A DNA stretch of 64,000 nucleotides from Sipunculus nudus (lineage: Eukaryota; Annelida; Sipuncula; Golfingiida; Sipunculidae): positions 32,628,019 to 32,692,018 of the forward strand of contig CM049306.1 of the NCBI GenBank assembly GCA_026874595.1. The letters are read 5' to 3'. The first letter of the stretch is position 1; each line of letters begins with the position of its first letter. Made by a program: the position numbers and the translations under genes. Under the pieces are notes generated by a model that searched no databases, was not told where the DNA came from, and was given only the letters and a program-made list of their open reading frames with translations. This document shows, piece after piece, positions 1 to 12,656 of this stretch.

Positions 1-489
1 ATCTTCATGATCGCAGCCCTGTTGTTGACTGAGCTCTTCAGTGGGTAGTACGGACCTCACGCGGGCGTGAAGGAACGCAGTTTGATCATAAACGACGATG
101 TAGCAGCGCAATACAACGTGGTAGGAACGGCATAAAACGGCCGAAAATTGCAATTTTACACGTCGTGCAAGCCTTTTGACAGCGGCATAGCCGTCACACA
201 TAGACGGTTTTTCCCAGGTAATGGCGATCAACGCCGATCTGCTTGGTCGCCATGGTCGCCGTTAGGTTTCCTTTTCGTGTGATGGGGGCTTTACCACGTG
301 CGCATCGTACGATGCACGCAAACGCTCAGGGGCCACGTACTTACACCTTGCGCAACCGTGCATTGACGCACCCCCTCCCCACTCTTGCCACGCCCTCTCG
401 ACGTTTTCAAAAAACTAGGCGGCCGTGGCCTCCCGAAAAAACGTATGGACTAAAAGCATGCACGTTGGGTTGTGACCGGGGCTTAAATG
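1..489. other. Unassigned GC-richer segment with an open frame at the left edge
   Basis: Base composition is visibly richer in G+C than what follows. The palindrome GCATCGTACGATGC is at 302-315. On the minus strand one frame is open from about 264 to the window edge with no recognisable domain. It may be the end of an element or a first exon; neither can be shown. Confidence 0.2.
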
Positions 490-1000
490 TATCATCAGGC
501 TTCCAGTAATGCATACCTGCTCGGATATCCAGCGCCACTTGCAAGTTTGTATACCGGTTCTTAAGACTGCCTGCCATATACAGGTTAAAGAGGGCCATAA
601 AAAGATAATTGTCTCCTTCAGGTATCATTTATCATTACCAATGTCTCGAAAATGGACTTTAGCTCAGCAATAATTTCTTCCCTCTGGCAAACTTTTATCA
701 AGAATAATTCATGCTTTACAGTTAAACCCCGATATCACGACAACCGCTTGGATTTTTTTTTTATTTTGATTCATGTTACATATTATAAATATTCACGTTG
801 GGATTTAAGCAGCAATTATTATAAAGTTTTTACTTCTGGATTTAAGAAGTGCTTGTCTCAGCGGGGCAGTCAAAACAGCTAAGATGGGCTTCCGGAGTAT
901 GTTTCTTCGCTTTTCATGTCGTCAACTGCCAGATAAGACTTCCACTAGTTCTCGTCAGAGCGAATGGTTACTTGGCTGCATGGTCAGATTACTCCACGTT
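490..1000 (+). repeat. Dispersed repeat family B, copy 1
   Basis: It aligns through most of its length with 11975-12475: shared blocks are ttccagtaatgcat, gaaaatggactttag, ccctctggca, tctcagcggggcagtc and gatgggcttccggagta. In the second locus B runs directly into family C, so B and C may form one composite element. Confidence 0.75.
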
Positions 1001-1040
1001 GGGTATGTGCGTGTGCAAAAATAATGAAACCGTTCAACAT

Positions 1041-1760
1041 TGTTACGGAACCTAATATAAACAGATCACGTATGCGTAATGAATTTTTTCTGCAACGGAG
1101 ACAAAAAAAAATCAGATTCTGCAACACCAGGCAGCGTGAAACGTCTTGGGGAACGAACAAAGAAGTCACTGTTTTTTTTGTAAACAAATAACTATAATTT
1201 ATTCTTAAAACAACCGTTACAATACAATACACTAAATCAATACAATTATACAGTGAAACAGCGATATAGCAACACGTCAATACAATCACATAGAAAAATA
1301 ATGTGTACAGTACCTGGATACCAACAGTGTCACCATGATAAGTTCTTTAAATGTATACTCTCGGGGAATGACAGTCCAGTGGAAAGTTCTTGCAACAACC
1401 CAGAAAGTAAACTGAAGTCCAAAAGCATAAAATCCAGGAGAAAGTCTTTGAATATCTATAATTGCCGCATTAGTCGGAAAAAGTTCTAGAAACCGACACA
1501 CGCTTCTGCGTTCGCTGGAATCTGCCCTGCTGCTCTCTCTGTCTGCCCTCCCGTTCTAAAACACAGCCCCTTTATATACCTTCAGACCTCAAGCCGAGAA
1601 TTTTCCACTTCTCGAACAGTCTATAAGATCTTACGCAACACAGTAAACACGCGTTTCAGGAATTCTCTATAAAAAAACAGCGCTGTGTATCTCTACATAC
1701 CAGGCTCATCACGTTACCCACGACCAGGCGTGAAAGCTCAAGGCTCATATGACAACGAGA
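1041..1760 (-). repeat. 700-bp terminal-repeat-like family, copy 1
   Basis: It begins TGTTACGGAACC (minus-strand end GGTTCCGTAACA). Shared blocks with copies at 3.7, 61.0 and 62.3 kb include cagatcacgtatgcgt, ttacaatacactaaatcaatacaat and cctggataccaacagtgtc. On the minus strand it has a TATA-like tatataaaggggctgtg near 1570 and an AATAAA near 1200, in the order of an LTR. It interrupts the B-C composite. No coding sequence or primer-binding site was found, so solo LTR is an inference. Confidence 0.6.
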
Positions 1761-2034
1761 GTTCAGCAAGTACGGATTAAACATAGAATGTAATACGCGG
1801 CGAAACACGAGTGCCACAACAGGAATTACGCCCGTGTCACATAATAAAAAGAGCACCTGTAACAACATACATTTATATATTGTTAACAATTACTTTCATT
1901 CTTCATGGTTCAGAGAATCGACATATTTGACTGTACGTAAAATCTTTTTTTTTTAATTTTATTTGTGTTTATTCGTGTTGTAAAAACCACATTCTAGTCA
2001 GTTATTGCATAAATTAACTTTTGAGTGTGACAGA
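1761..2034. other. Unassigned AT-rich spacer
   Basis: No gene or repeat was recognised between the terminal-repeat-like copy and family C. Confidence 0.3.
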
Positions 2035-2373
2035 ACCCTTCCTCCAACAGCGGCCTTCTTCCAGTCCAACTGGCTCAAAAGGTGTCGTTTCCTTGTTCTT
2101 AAAATAGTTTTCTTCACACCCTATAGGCATTTACTAATGTATTAATCATGAATGCTTTCACTTGCGTCTAGGACTAAACATGTTATTTTTAGCCTAGTTC
2201 CCGAGGAACATGACACGCAGATCACGTGGTCAATCCTATGTGAAATATCCTAAAAAACTAAGATATGGGTGGGTTAATGTAGTTTTAACTGTTCTTTACT
2301 GAGGCAAACTATCATGCAGTGATAAAAAACCGGAGCCCAAAGTGTTTGTTTGTTTTTTGTTTTGTTTCATTAG

Positions 2374-2404
<31 letters not shown>

Positions 2405-3125
2405 ATTTTAGGGCTACTGAGGGGTTTTAATGCAATTCTGCTTCCGCCTCCTAGTTCCGATGTAAATACTTCATACTTCCCCTTTCAAGTTACCCCCCCC
2501 CCCCTTACCCGGCTATCTGAAATCGATTAAAGATCTCTGGGCAGCATTTCTTTGGGCGCACCTAGATTTTTTTTTTCAATTTAAAAAGCCAGACAAATAA
2601 ATATACAAAAATGCAACATCCATATAACAGTATGTGCGTGTTACGCTAGAGATTTGAACATATCTCAACATGAATCTTTATGCTAAAAGGTTATATGTTT
2701 GTAGATTATTTATACTGTTAACAATCTTTACAAACCAATTGATACTCTATTTTAAGATGAACAGGCTAACTGGCATTTTCTCTTTTTTATTATTCAATTT
2801 TTAATCGTGAGATACGACACCAATTTTAATTATTAAATCCAGGGTTTAAGAGTAGACACCACAGCTGATCAATTTAATAAATAATTCCCTCAGTGACTTC
2901 ATGCACTGGTTTGGTTTCCAATATGCTTTGCCCGGAGCGATGCCTTTTATAGACTGAACTTAGGTAAGACAGGCTGGGAATCATGGCACTTAATGCACTT
3001 GGACGGGTTTAATTAACTAAAACGGACACGACCATCCGTGAAACGCCACACGTGATAGCGTCGTCTTGTGGTAAATGTACATTTCATTTGAGTACATTTC
3101 GCGCTAAAATCAGTACAACAGTACA
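2035..3125 (+). repeat. Dispersed repeat family C, copy 1
   Basis: It shares ordered blocks with copies at 3.1, 12.5, 13.7 and 19.0 kb: ctgttctttactgaggcaaactatcatgca, a TC/CA microsatellite, cttcatacttccccttt followed by a C run, tttaagagtagac, and the gaaacggacacgacc / cgtgatagcg end. The (CA)n is at 2383-2405. It is non-coding and of unknown class. Confidence 0.75.
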
Positions 3126-3392
3126 ACAAAAAGTGGTTTCCGTGTTCTTAAAACAATTTTCTTCACAATCTAAAGGCGTTCACTCATGTATTAAGAAAAG
3201 AATGCCTTCACTTGTGTCTAGGAATGAACATACTTTTGCTAGTGCAGTTCCTGGGGGACTTGAAACGCTGCTCACTTGGTTAATCAGTCTTGGTTTGGAT
3301 GGGTTAATGCAGTTTAAACTGTTCTTTACTGAGGCAAACTATCATGCAAAAATTAAACTCGGATTCTAAACCTTTTGTATGATTGTTTTATT

Positions 3393-3447
<55 letters not shown>

Positions 3448-3640
3448 TTAGGGTTATTAAGTTTTATTGAGCAGTTCTGCTTCGGCTTCCAAGTTCCGGT
3501 GTAAACACTTCATACTTCCCCTTTCTAGTTACCCCCCCCCCCCCTAGGAATTTGGACGACTCTGATGTCAGGAGATGTCCCATGCTTTCATGAATAAGTC
3601 CACAGGTCAGTTGATTTGGATCATATATAAATAAATAAAT
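3126..3640 (+). repeat. Dispersed repeat family C, partial copy 2 with (TC)n
   Basis: It repeats the first half of family C directly after copy 1: aatgccttcacttgtgtctagg, the tttaaactgttctttactgagg block, a (TC)n tract at 3393-3443, a C12 run near 3531 and the gaatttggacgactctgatgtcagg block shared with 12.75 kb. Confidence 0.75.
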
Positions 3641-3642
3641 AA

Positions 3643-3686
<44 letters not shown>
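3641..3686. repeat. (AT)n microsatellite after (AAAT)n
   Basis: Four-base AAAT repeats pass into about 18 AT dinucleotides. The sequence just after it (gttacatg...aatgcgcagg) matches the family H start in reverse. Confidence 0.9.
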
Positions 3687-3689
<3 letters not shown>

Positions 3690-3712
3690 CATGCATCTGT
3701 ATATAATGCGCA

Positions 3713-4458
3713 GGCATTCTGATTCGTGTGCGGCACTGGCCCTGTTCGTTGCTATGGGAGACGCGCGAGTCTGTTCGGGTCGGTTCTGGCGCTGTGGGCG
3801 AACTTGTAGTGTTATGTTCTTTGGAATGTTCAAGAATAGAAAGGTCTGGGCTTCAGGTGAAAAAGCGATTAATTGGGGCTGTGTTTAGAGCCGACAGAGA
3901 GAGATATATACCAGCAGGCACGAAAGAGTGTGAGTCTCTAGTCACTGTGTTTTAGTACCTTTCCGATAACTGAAGAACGTACAGATTTCTAACGGATTTT
4001 ATACAGACGTTATATAAGGATTGTCTTTGCCTTTGGAATTATTACCAGAACTTAACTTTTGAATTACAATAGACTGTTTTCGCGATGAAATCGGACTATT
4101 CTCTGAGAAGATTTACATGAACTTTTCATCTGGAATATTTGTGTTAAAAAAATTCTTATTGAGCTGTGACAGTTGTGGTATCCAGAAATCAAAGTCTAGG
4201 ATCCGGACGCTCTAGTGATGTACATTTTTTTTGTAATTGTTTTTTGTACTGTGAAATTGTATTGATTAAGTGTATTGATTTTGTAATGTAAGGATTATTC
4301 TAGGAATAAATTATAATTATTTGTCAACAAAAAAAAACACTGACTATTTTGTTCATACTCCGAGACATTTCACGCTGCCTAGTGTTGCGGAATCTGATTT
4401 TTTTAATCTCAGTAACACAGTTCGTTCTTGTCATGATTACGTGATCAGCTTCCGTTCA
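3713..4458 (+). repeat. 700-bp terminal-repeat-like family, copy in plus orientation
   Basis: It begins cattctgattcgtg and ends near cttccgttca, the reverse of the 61.0 and 62.3 kb copies. It contains gttcgttgctatggga, a TATATA at about 3904 (gatatataccagcagg, shared with 62.8 kb), gtgacagttgtggtatccag, and AATAAA at about 4304. The order TATA, transcribed region, polyadenylation signal is LTR-like. Confidence 0.6.
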
Positions 4459-4919
4459 TGTCCAAACAATTATGCTTCTAATTGATAGGTTTAGGATTCT
4501 GAGAGTTTTTGGGTGTTGTTATCCATTTTGGAACTCAATATAGATGAAAACAAACTAGGGTTTACAGAAAGAAAATCGTCTATGTGAGAAACTATCTAGT
4601 CTTTATACGAGACAGATATATGATACATACCGCGCCTAGCTGGATTGAGGATGTTTTAAAGAAATGGATGGCTATATAAACCTTCATAAATAGCAGGCTC
4701 AGATCAACGGTGCCACAGTAGTGCAGTGCACAAATCTAACGTTGGTTACGATTAGACATTACATCATATTCAGTTTCGACCGCGTCGCAAATACAGAGCT
4801 ATAAGCTTCGTTATTTACAAAGAAAACAAAGGGTATTACTGCTAAACTGAGAGCTCTTTTTAAATAAACGGAGCTCAGCGGAGGGGGGGGGGGACAAGAG
4901 AACCATTATAAAATTGCAG
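4459..4919. other. Unassigned AT-rich stretch
   Basis: Nothing recognised apart from a G11 run at 4881-4892. Confidence 0.3.
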
Positions 4920-5280
4920 ATTCTTAGCCTCCGCCAGGAGTGTATGCATTCATTCCCGTTCGTGTGTGTGTGTGTGTATTTGTGTGTTTGTGCGTGTAAG
5001 TCTATTCCCAATTTAGCACACGCAATTATAAATCAAATCTAATGATATTATCAGGGCATTCTGGGAATGGGCCAAGAAAGAATGTTGGTGTGGATCTTGA
5101 TTCAGGAACGTCATAAAGTAATCTTTACAAGTGTATACCTACAGTCACTTATGCACGGATGAAACTAGGAATATGGACCGTAAAAGTGAATGCAGACATT
5201 GCAGAGACTTGCATTTCTTAGAATGCAAATTAGTAGTAGGTGTAGGTCCAGCTCCAGAAAAAGACTTCAAGGGATATTCA
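4920..5280 (+). repeat. Dispersed repeat family E, copy 1
   Basis: The left end cctccgccaggag...gttcgtgtgtgtg and internal blocks (cagggcattctgggaatgggcca, gattcaggaacgtcat, cagtcacttat, gaatatgg.ccg.aaaagtgaatgc) recur at 31380-31720 and 63325-63640, with end fragments at 10310-10480, 14690-14750 and 19620-19790. Confidence 0.7.
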
Positions 5281-5329
5281 CCGAATTAGTTAGATCATTT
5301 GGAGCAATATCGTGACCATGGAGAGCGAA

Positions 5330-5965
5330 GGTTGGTTTCTTAGTGGATTTGTCTCTATTGAGGTAGATTAAAAATAAGCGAGAGTGTCCCTCCTAAAAGT
5401 GTGGACGGAATCCGTGACAGGCCTAAATCCAAAATAGCTGCCTTCCCCCCAAGTTTGACAATTATTTTATTCAATGGTTCGGCATGCAATGCATTTCAGT
5501 ATGTGGATTAAGGGGAATGGGGGGGGGGGGGGGGGGTCGAGGAATTCATATCTGATTTCAAATTCGTGTTTTGACCTATATTGACCTTAATATCTAAGAC
5601 GCCGATGATTTTTAGCTTAACCATTTCTCTCACATTTGTTATACGACATCCATAATGAGCTCTAGTGGTCCGTGACTCTACGATCTGGTTGCTCTGAGTA
5701 TTAATCGGTCAATCTGGCGAGGATGGGTCTCTCAAATGGGAGAATCAAGCACGGAAAAGCGCGAAATCGAAGATGGCCGCTCTGCTCCATTTTGAAAATT
5801 ATTGCTTCAATGATATTTGGCCTGCAGTACTGTTCAGTATATGTATTCTTGACTTTCTTGGGTCTAGGTATTCATATTGTTGATGTCAAATGTATAATCG
5901 GACCGATTTTTACACCATAATTCCGGATGGCCGCCGAATTTTGTAGCCCAAGGCGTTTAGCCTTA
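5330..5965 (+). repeat. Dispersed repeat family F, two degenerate units, with a G17 run
   Basis: Blocks such as ggttcggcatgcaatgcatttcag, gattaagggg, a G run at 5520-5536, and gaggaattcatatctgat recur in reverse at 10018-10260. A second unit (gaagatggccgctctgctccattttg) follows near 5765-5850 and resembles 8110-8160 in reverse. Confidence 0.6.
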
Positions 5966-7540
5966 GAAATGGGTTATGCGGGAAGTTCTGACCATGTGGG
6001 GTGTAAAAATATGCGCAGAATTATGCTATATTATCCGGCAGAACTTTGCTAATTTCACATATTATCTCTTAGGTCAGGTGGTTTGGTAAAAAAGGATCAT
6101 TTCAAAATACTGATAAGTAAAGTCTTGTCCATGGCGAAGTAACTCACTAGTCGAGTCAAGGTCAGAGGCCTTTATTTCAAGTTGACTTTTCACCAGTCAG
6201 GATCTTTTGAAACCAGATGAATCAGAAACTGTTTCATTCAATTTAATTAAACGTTCAATTATAAGTATATAACTACATACATACATTTTAAGCTGGCCGG
6301 GGAAAGTGTAAAGGGTTTTTGTTTGCGAAATTTGTTGCGGATCATTTAAGTGGATTAAAAGTATGCTTTTTTTATACACATATTCTAAGGAATACTATTT
6401 CACATTTCATTTTAACAGTAAAAAGGTATTTCTCCTTCTTCGCTGAATTATATAAGTGAATAAAATGATAAAATATTTTTTTAATCAAATAAAGTACGAC
6501 GGAGTTTGGTTTTATAGAGAGGTGTCGTGTGGGGTAATGGTTTCTGTATGAATTCTGATAAAAAATGTTTCAAATAAATCAAATTAATTTGTGTAAATGT
6601 TCCTACAAGAAATGGGAAAAATATAACCTATTTACAATTAAGAAATAAATATAGGTCCTCTATATAAAGTGTTCTTGTCCTGTCATTATTTTGGAGGTAT
6701 ATAAACAAAAAATATATTGTTCCCAGTGAATTTACTGAACAGCTAATGTGAAATTATTGCACATTGTTTCAGATTTTGGTCAAGGAAATACGAAATATGT
6801 AACCGCCTGACACCTGCAGTAAAACAGTATTTAGGTAGACGGAATGTTGGATAGATCTGCATGTGGATGAGTGGATGAAATAGATAGATAGGTAAGGCTA
6901 CATATATTTATACCTCTTTAAAATGGCTCTGGTTTCTCCTATAAGTGGCTTTAACGCAAGGATAATTTTGACATAATCAATTGGATGTTATTAATGGTTC
7001 ATATATGACATTCAGTTATAAATGTCACGATGTGCTAGAAGACAGGATTGGTTTTAATTAGATGCATAAGATCTTTACATAACTACAGTTTTGAATATGT
7101 AAAAATATTTATATGCAGTTTATTTGTGTCATCCTCCCTTCTGGCTTTCAATAATTTAATCTTACCTTACTCCTGCTCATTCAGGTATTCTACAACTGAA
7201 AAGCAAATTACTTTTAAACTTCTATAAAATAGGCCAATTTCTAAATACATTTGAATAAAAATCGCTGGTTAATCAACGTAAATTTTTCCCGGCTTTATAT
7301 ATCAGTCCTGAACTATATATAACTAAACATTACAGAATAAATTAGAATACGTGAACAAACATGAATATTAATATGACTATCACAGATTTCCATAAAACAT
7401 CCTTAAATCCTAATATACATATATTCTATAAGAATCACACTCAGAGTCTGAAGTTGACCCGGCTTTCGAAGAGTAGTACTCTAAATAAAATTACTTTGAA
7501 ATTGAAAATTCTCGAAACTTGAACTGGATTCAATCGGCCT
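5966..7540. other. Unassigned AT-rich stretch
   Basis: No reading frame with protein-like content and no repeat shared with the rest of the window was seen. Confidence 0.3.
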
Positions 7541-7794
7541 GGACTAAGACTTTCATCTGATATTTATGCCATGGACTAGATTATATAATATTTCGTATGC
7601 ATCGGGTTCTCTTGGTTCTCGCCAAGACAGCCTCCACCTGATTCTTAATTTAACATTCACAGAACAAATCCATCGAGAAACGCTACACCAAGAAACAAAC
7701 TTGTAGCCTTTCTGGGCTAAACAGCTTTTAAATCTTCGATTATAGGCACGTCGAATCAATCAAATCACAAATTCTAAAACATAACATTTATGAA

Positions 7795-8290
7795 TTTCTC
7801 GACGCAACCCCCCTCTCGCCGCATCCTGAAAAGTATTGCAGCTCAAACCATGAAAAACAAATAGTTTTTTTTCACAATGGCAATTTTTAATTCGGGCATT
7901 AACGCTTTCCGCCCTCATTTCTTTATCTTTTTTAAAACTTTGTTTTTTTACACAAATGGCATAAATATCGGTAGTTATGTTAACTGATGTATATAACCGT
8001 TTCCGCCCTCACTTTTGAGAGACACCCTCTCGATCCCAGAAAGTCAAAAATACATAAAATGGACAGTACTGCAGGCAAAATCATAAAAAAAACAATAATT
8101 TATAATAAAAATGGAGGAGAGCGGCCATCTTGGGTTTTTGGCTTTTGCGGGTTCCAGTCTCACTTTTGAGAGAGACATCCTCGCAAGATTATCAAATTAA
8201 CATTCAGAGAAACCAAATCGATTGCGTCATCGACAACGTGAGCTCATTATTGATGCCGTTTGACAAGTTTGAGAGAAATTTCCCTTTTTG
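7795..8290 (-). repeat. Dispersed repeat family F, two degenerate tandem units
   Basis: The blocks agtattgcag.tcaaaccat, gcggccatcttgggttttt and gacatcctcgcaagattat match 10060-10200 and, inverted, the 5.4 kb copy. Units of about 250 bp lie at 7800-8030 and 8040-8290. Confidence 0.5.
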
Positions 8291-10000
8291 GGCTTAAGGT
8301 TAAGTAAGCCTATTACATGTGCGTTTGTTGTGTGAAGGGAAGATTTCATCAAGGTCCCAGACTTTGTCCTGATTTGATTGGCTGGTACACATTTGACATC
8401 ATGGACTGAATTTTATCAACAACTGAGATCTAGTAATGCATGTTGTTTTTATTCTCTGCTGAAAATTTGGGACTGACAGAGGCAGAAATACTGTGCTTTT
8501 ACTGAGATCTAGAATTTTTAGTCACAGGGGATTTCTATGTGTGTTATGTCACTGCCGAGTTAACAGTGCTCACAGATGTGCCAATAGTTTTTGAACAAAT
8601 CACACAATCTCATGTTTTTAGTTGAAAAACAGATAGAAACAATGTTTTTCCTCCAGGAATTGGGATTATTTTATGTAAAATCTTTATTAATATTTTTTTC
8701 ATAGGCAATTATGTTATGTGATAAAAAATGAGATTTGGAATACGTTTGCTTGACCTGAAGTGGTTTATTCAATGCGGACCAGGAGACAAGATGGCGAAGT
8801 AAACAATATGGAACCACACGTGTTTTACAAGTCATGGTATGACCAGTAAAATAAGGTGCTGTTTTCTATATTTTAGCAGGTCAGACCCAGAAACAGCTTG
8901 GTGGAGGGAAGCCCAATTGTGGCAGGTGAGAAATGTGAACTGTCATGGTATATGTGCTCTTTGATGAAACAGAATTTCAATTGCAAAGCTAATTTGGATC
9001 AGAGAACAGTATTTCAATGTACGCAGACAGTAATGCTTAGTGTTCGAGAGTACTCGGTGGCAGTTGGGGTTGGGGGAGGGGGGCAGCAATTTCCCTGTTT
9101 CTGTTCCACTTGTTCGATATCATACATGGAATTTGTTGACATATATCAGAAATATTTATGTTGTCTATGTAGAATTTGTTTCCAGCACATAAAATATACA
9201 TTATATGTAATAATTTAATAAAAATACTATACATAATGTTACTTAATATCCCAAGTTTAGATATTTTATTTATATACATGCATATATTTTTATTTTCATT
9301 TTGTGGATAACAACACAACTGCCATATTGTTTGTTTAACATTTTTTAGAGTATGTATCTTGATGTCTATTCAGGTACAAAATTCCTGTAACCACACACTG
9401 AGTGAAGGTCCTTAACAACTGAGTGAGAATCCTTTGACTGTCAGACACCAGTCAGCATAATTGTGGACAAGGCATCAGGTCATTATACATATGGCAGGCT
9501 GTGGCCTCTTCTGTTCCCAGCTATCAGGTCACTGTGACATAACATGTCTAGAGCACTTCAGCCAACTTAAAGTAGAGTATAAGTTTGTTTAGGCTAGATA
9601 GGGCCAGATAACACAAATACTTGGAAAATCATGCACTTTTTAGCAAATTTGAAATATTTGGAGCACCAAAGGTATGTCTTCCACACAGTTTGGTTATAAA
9701 TGACATATCAGGTATATCAGGTATCAGTAAGAAATACATAAAAATGCCTCACATGGAGGGAAGGATGATAGTTCTTGGGGTAACAGAACACTGGAATAGT
9801 CATTTTCACATTGGCCACAGGTAAATCACAAATGATAATGAGTTAGTTACAGGGTTCAAATTTATTTAATTTTAGAGATAGAGTGTTAAAATTTCAGATT
9901 ATAATAGTCATTTAGTGTCATAATAGAATGTTTTTATAATAAATGGGGTAAAAAATGTTGGGTGTGAGTGAAATTGTCAGCAATCTGATATTTTAAGGAA
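8291..10000. other. Unassigned AT-rich stretch
   Basis: Several open frames (for example 8898-9218 and 9621-9824) have no recognisable domain and look like chance. No repeat was identified. Confidence 0.3.
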
Positions 10001-10014
10001 AACATGGGTCAAAT

Positions 10015-10265
10015 CACAAATTTGACATCAGATATGAATTCCTTGACCCCCCCCCCCCTTAATCCATAAACTGAAATGTATTGCAGGCCAAACCATTGGA
10101 AAAAAAATATAAAAAATGGCGGATGACGGCCATTTTGGATTTCGGGCTCTCACGGATTCCGCCAACACTTTCACGAGGGACAACCTCGCTAAATATTTTA
10201 ATCTGCCTCTATAGAAGACATATCCATTGAGAAACCTATCTTCGATCTCCATGGTCAGGGTATTG
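10015..10265 (-). repeat. Dispersed repeat family F, copy with C13 run
   Basis: On the minus strand it matches 5400-5570: gattaagggggggg..., tcaaggaattcatatctgatgtcaaat, and the preceding atggccgtcatccgccat region. Confidence 0.65.
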
Positions 10266-10309
10266 CGCCAGATGACCCAGCTAAATGCACAATCACATAT
10301 ATACGATTG

Positions 10310-10480
10310 AACATGGGGAAATAGGCCGAATAAATGAATGCGAACACTTGTTGGAGATCTTTTACAGAAGTTAACCTTGGAATATGCGTAAATAAGTGGA
10401 TGAAAATACGGATTGCAGAGTACCCTACATTAAGGACCGCCTGTATTCTTAAGAATGTATATTTCTAATTAAAATGAAAA
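10310..10480 (+). repeat. Dispersed repeat family E, 3' fragment
   Basis: It matches the later part of family E (ggccgaataaatgaatgcga, attaaggaccgcctgtat, ttaagaatgtatatttctaatt) as in 31610-31720. Confidence 0.5.
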
Positions 10481-11285
10481 GCCTCAACCCGAACATACGC
10501 AAGGTCTTCAACGAGCGTGAATAAAAGATCTAAGTCGGGAACAGCTTTATGATCGGTCGAGGGTATTGTCCGGACAAATGTTTCCTGGTCAAATTACATA
10601 TTTACTGTCAGAGTCCGAAAAATTGATGGTTAATACACAGCGCTATTAAAAACTCTCTTGGATACGTACATTTTTTTGTTAATGATTGAAGTATTGTCCG
10701 TATACGCGATTTGAACACGGAATGCCCTTGTTATGCATGGTATGTCAATATAAGAACACCTTGCTCATATTTTCTCGTGGGAATTTAGAACAACCTAGAA
10801 ACCAAAACATCAAGATATTTGCTGCAGACTATAAACTCATATTTGATACACCTGATAACTCGTATTTCGGGATGATAAAAATATAATTTCTCATGTAATT
10901 CCCCCATTGAAAGGGGCTTGTTTGTGACATCTGACCAGCCGTTTGACCCAACGTCGATTCGTTCGTTTTTCTCTCTGTAGTCCATCATATGTCCATCCGT
11001 TAGCAGTTTGAATCCGGTCTCCCATCTACCGGTCAAAAAAATTTGGTAGGGATGTGAGGGTGCTGCCGGCCGGATTGTTTTTTTTTTAATTCAACAGTGT
11101 AAATCGGCTGCAAAAATTTTTGACAATGACAACGTCAAATTTTTTTAGCCAAAAAATTCGGTATCTGTGGAGAATGAACGGGAAAAAATCGGCCGATTTT
11201 TATAGCTTTCTTTCATTGTTTATTTGACGGCAACAGCAATCAAGATGACGAAACAAAAATGAGCAAAATGGTCGAAATAATCGGG
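10481..11285. other. Unassigned stretch
   Basis: No gene or repeat was recognised. There are several aaaaatttttt-type runs at 11090-11200. Confidence 0.25.
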
Positions 11286-11843
11286 TTATATGCACTCGAA
11301 ATCGGCAGGAGTGCGGGCACTCGCCGGCAAGCGAGACTTGAATATTAAAAGGGCGCTTAAAGAGGCCAAATCACCTATAAAGCATGTTGAATTAACAATA
11401 AAAAATGCATTTCCCTTAAAAATAAATTTGTACCCGCAAAAATATTGCCCTGAAACTGTTTTCTTGCTCCTGTAAACAAGTGTTAAAAACAGTGGACCGG
11501 GCGCGATCTCAGGTTTCAACATAAACACAGCGTGTGGGGCACTGTGCATCGCTGAGCCAAAACACCTGGCAACCATATAATGGCCTGACTGACTTAGCCC
11601 CAAAGATGAAATACATGTTCCCGCAGGCTGAAACATTACATGTTCCGACTCACACTCGAACCTCCGGTCGGGCTGTCTTGTTATGGTAAACAGACACACG
11701 TGGACTGTGTTTGCAAACACGCAGAGCCATACTAAAGTGTTAAACAGCCGTATGCGAGGTACTGAGACAGTGTGATGGGATGGTTTTGCTGGTAAACTTT
11801 TGCATGAATCAAAATTGAACCGATAGTGTGAATAAATAGGCAT
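11286..11843 (-). other. Unrecognised 185-codon open frame
   Basis: This is the second longest open frame of the window. The translation (MPIYSHYRFNF...) is hydrophobic in patches and Cys/Ser-rich, with no motif I recognise. The region is richer in G+C than its neighbours. It may be part of an unidentified mobile element or a chance frame; codon periodicity was not tested. Confidence 0.2.
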
Positions 11844-11974
11844 TATATTGCTCCTAATTATGTCCCTTTAAAAAATCAGTTTACGGGAGGCCGGCATTAC
11901 CTGTTTTATTTTCAAGAATTTAAGCACATTCGTGCATTTTTGAAAAGACTTTACTTTATGACATGGTTTTTTGT

Positions 11975-12475
11975 AAGTGTATCAGGTTTCCAGTAATGCA
12001 TGGCTGCACGGATATACAGCTCCACTGCTCAGTTTGTATATCGCTACTTGATATTGCCTGCCGTAGTCTTGTTAAGGAGAGCCATGCATTTACAGATTCT
12101 TGACTAGTGGTTTGAACTTAACTATATAGGTTGTCTCTTTCCGGTCTCATATAATTTTATCAATGTAGTGAAAATGGACTTTAGTTTGGCATTTATTTCT
12201 ACCCTCTGGCAGAATTCTATCAAAAACCTTCCATATTGTTTGGTTAAAAACGACAACCTCTGGGATTGGTTAAAGTGGATCTGATTATGATTCTGGTTAC
12301 ATATCATAAAGTCTTCACTTTTGGATAAAAAAAAGTGCTGGTCTCAGCGGGGCAGTCGAGAAACCTGGGATGGGCTTCCGGAGTAAGTTTATTCGCTGTT
12401 CATGTCGTTAACTGCCGGATTAGACTTCCACCAGTTGTCGTCAGAGCGGGTGGTACTTGGATGGAACTTGGCTTA
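11975..12475 (+). repeat. Dispersed repeat family B, copy 2
   Basis: It is the same ordered blocks as 490-1000, passing without a gap into family C at 12475. Confidence 0.75.
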
Positions 12476-12619
12476 TTTAGGAAAGGTTCGGGTGGTTGCT
12501 GCAGTTTAAACTGTCTTTAACCATGACCAACTCTCAATGATGAAATCTGTTGCCCAAACTATTTTTCGCTGACCAAACTATTTTTTGTTTGTTTTTATTA
12601 GTCTCTGTCTGTCTGTCTA

Positions 12620-12656
<37 letters not shown>

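Noticed and set aside
1-264. Minus-strand open frame reaching the left edge as a gene
   Set aside because: A GC-richer patch makes an 85-codon open frame unsurprising, and no domain could be recognised.
11286-11843. 185-codon frame as a real gene
   Set aside because: No motif, no start context, no homologue recalled. Kept only as an unrecognised frame.
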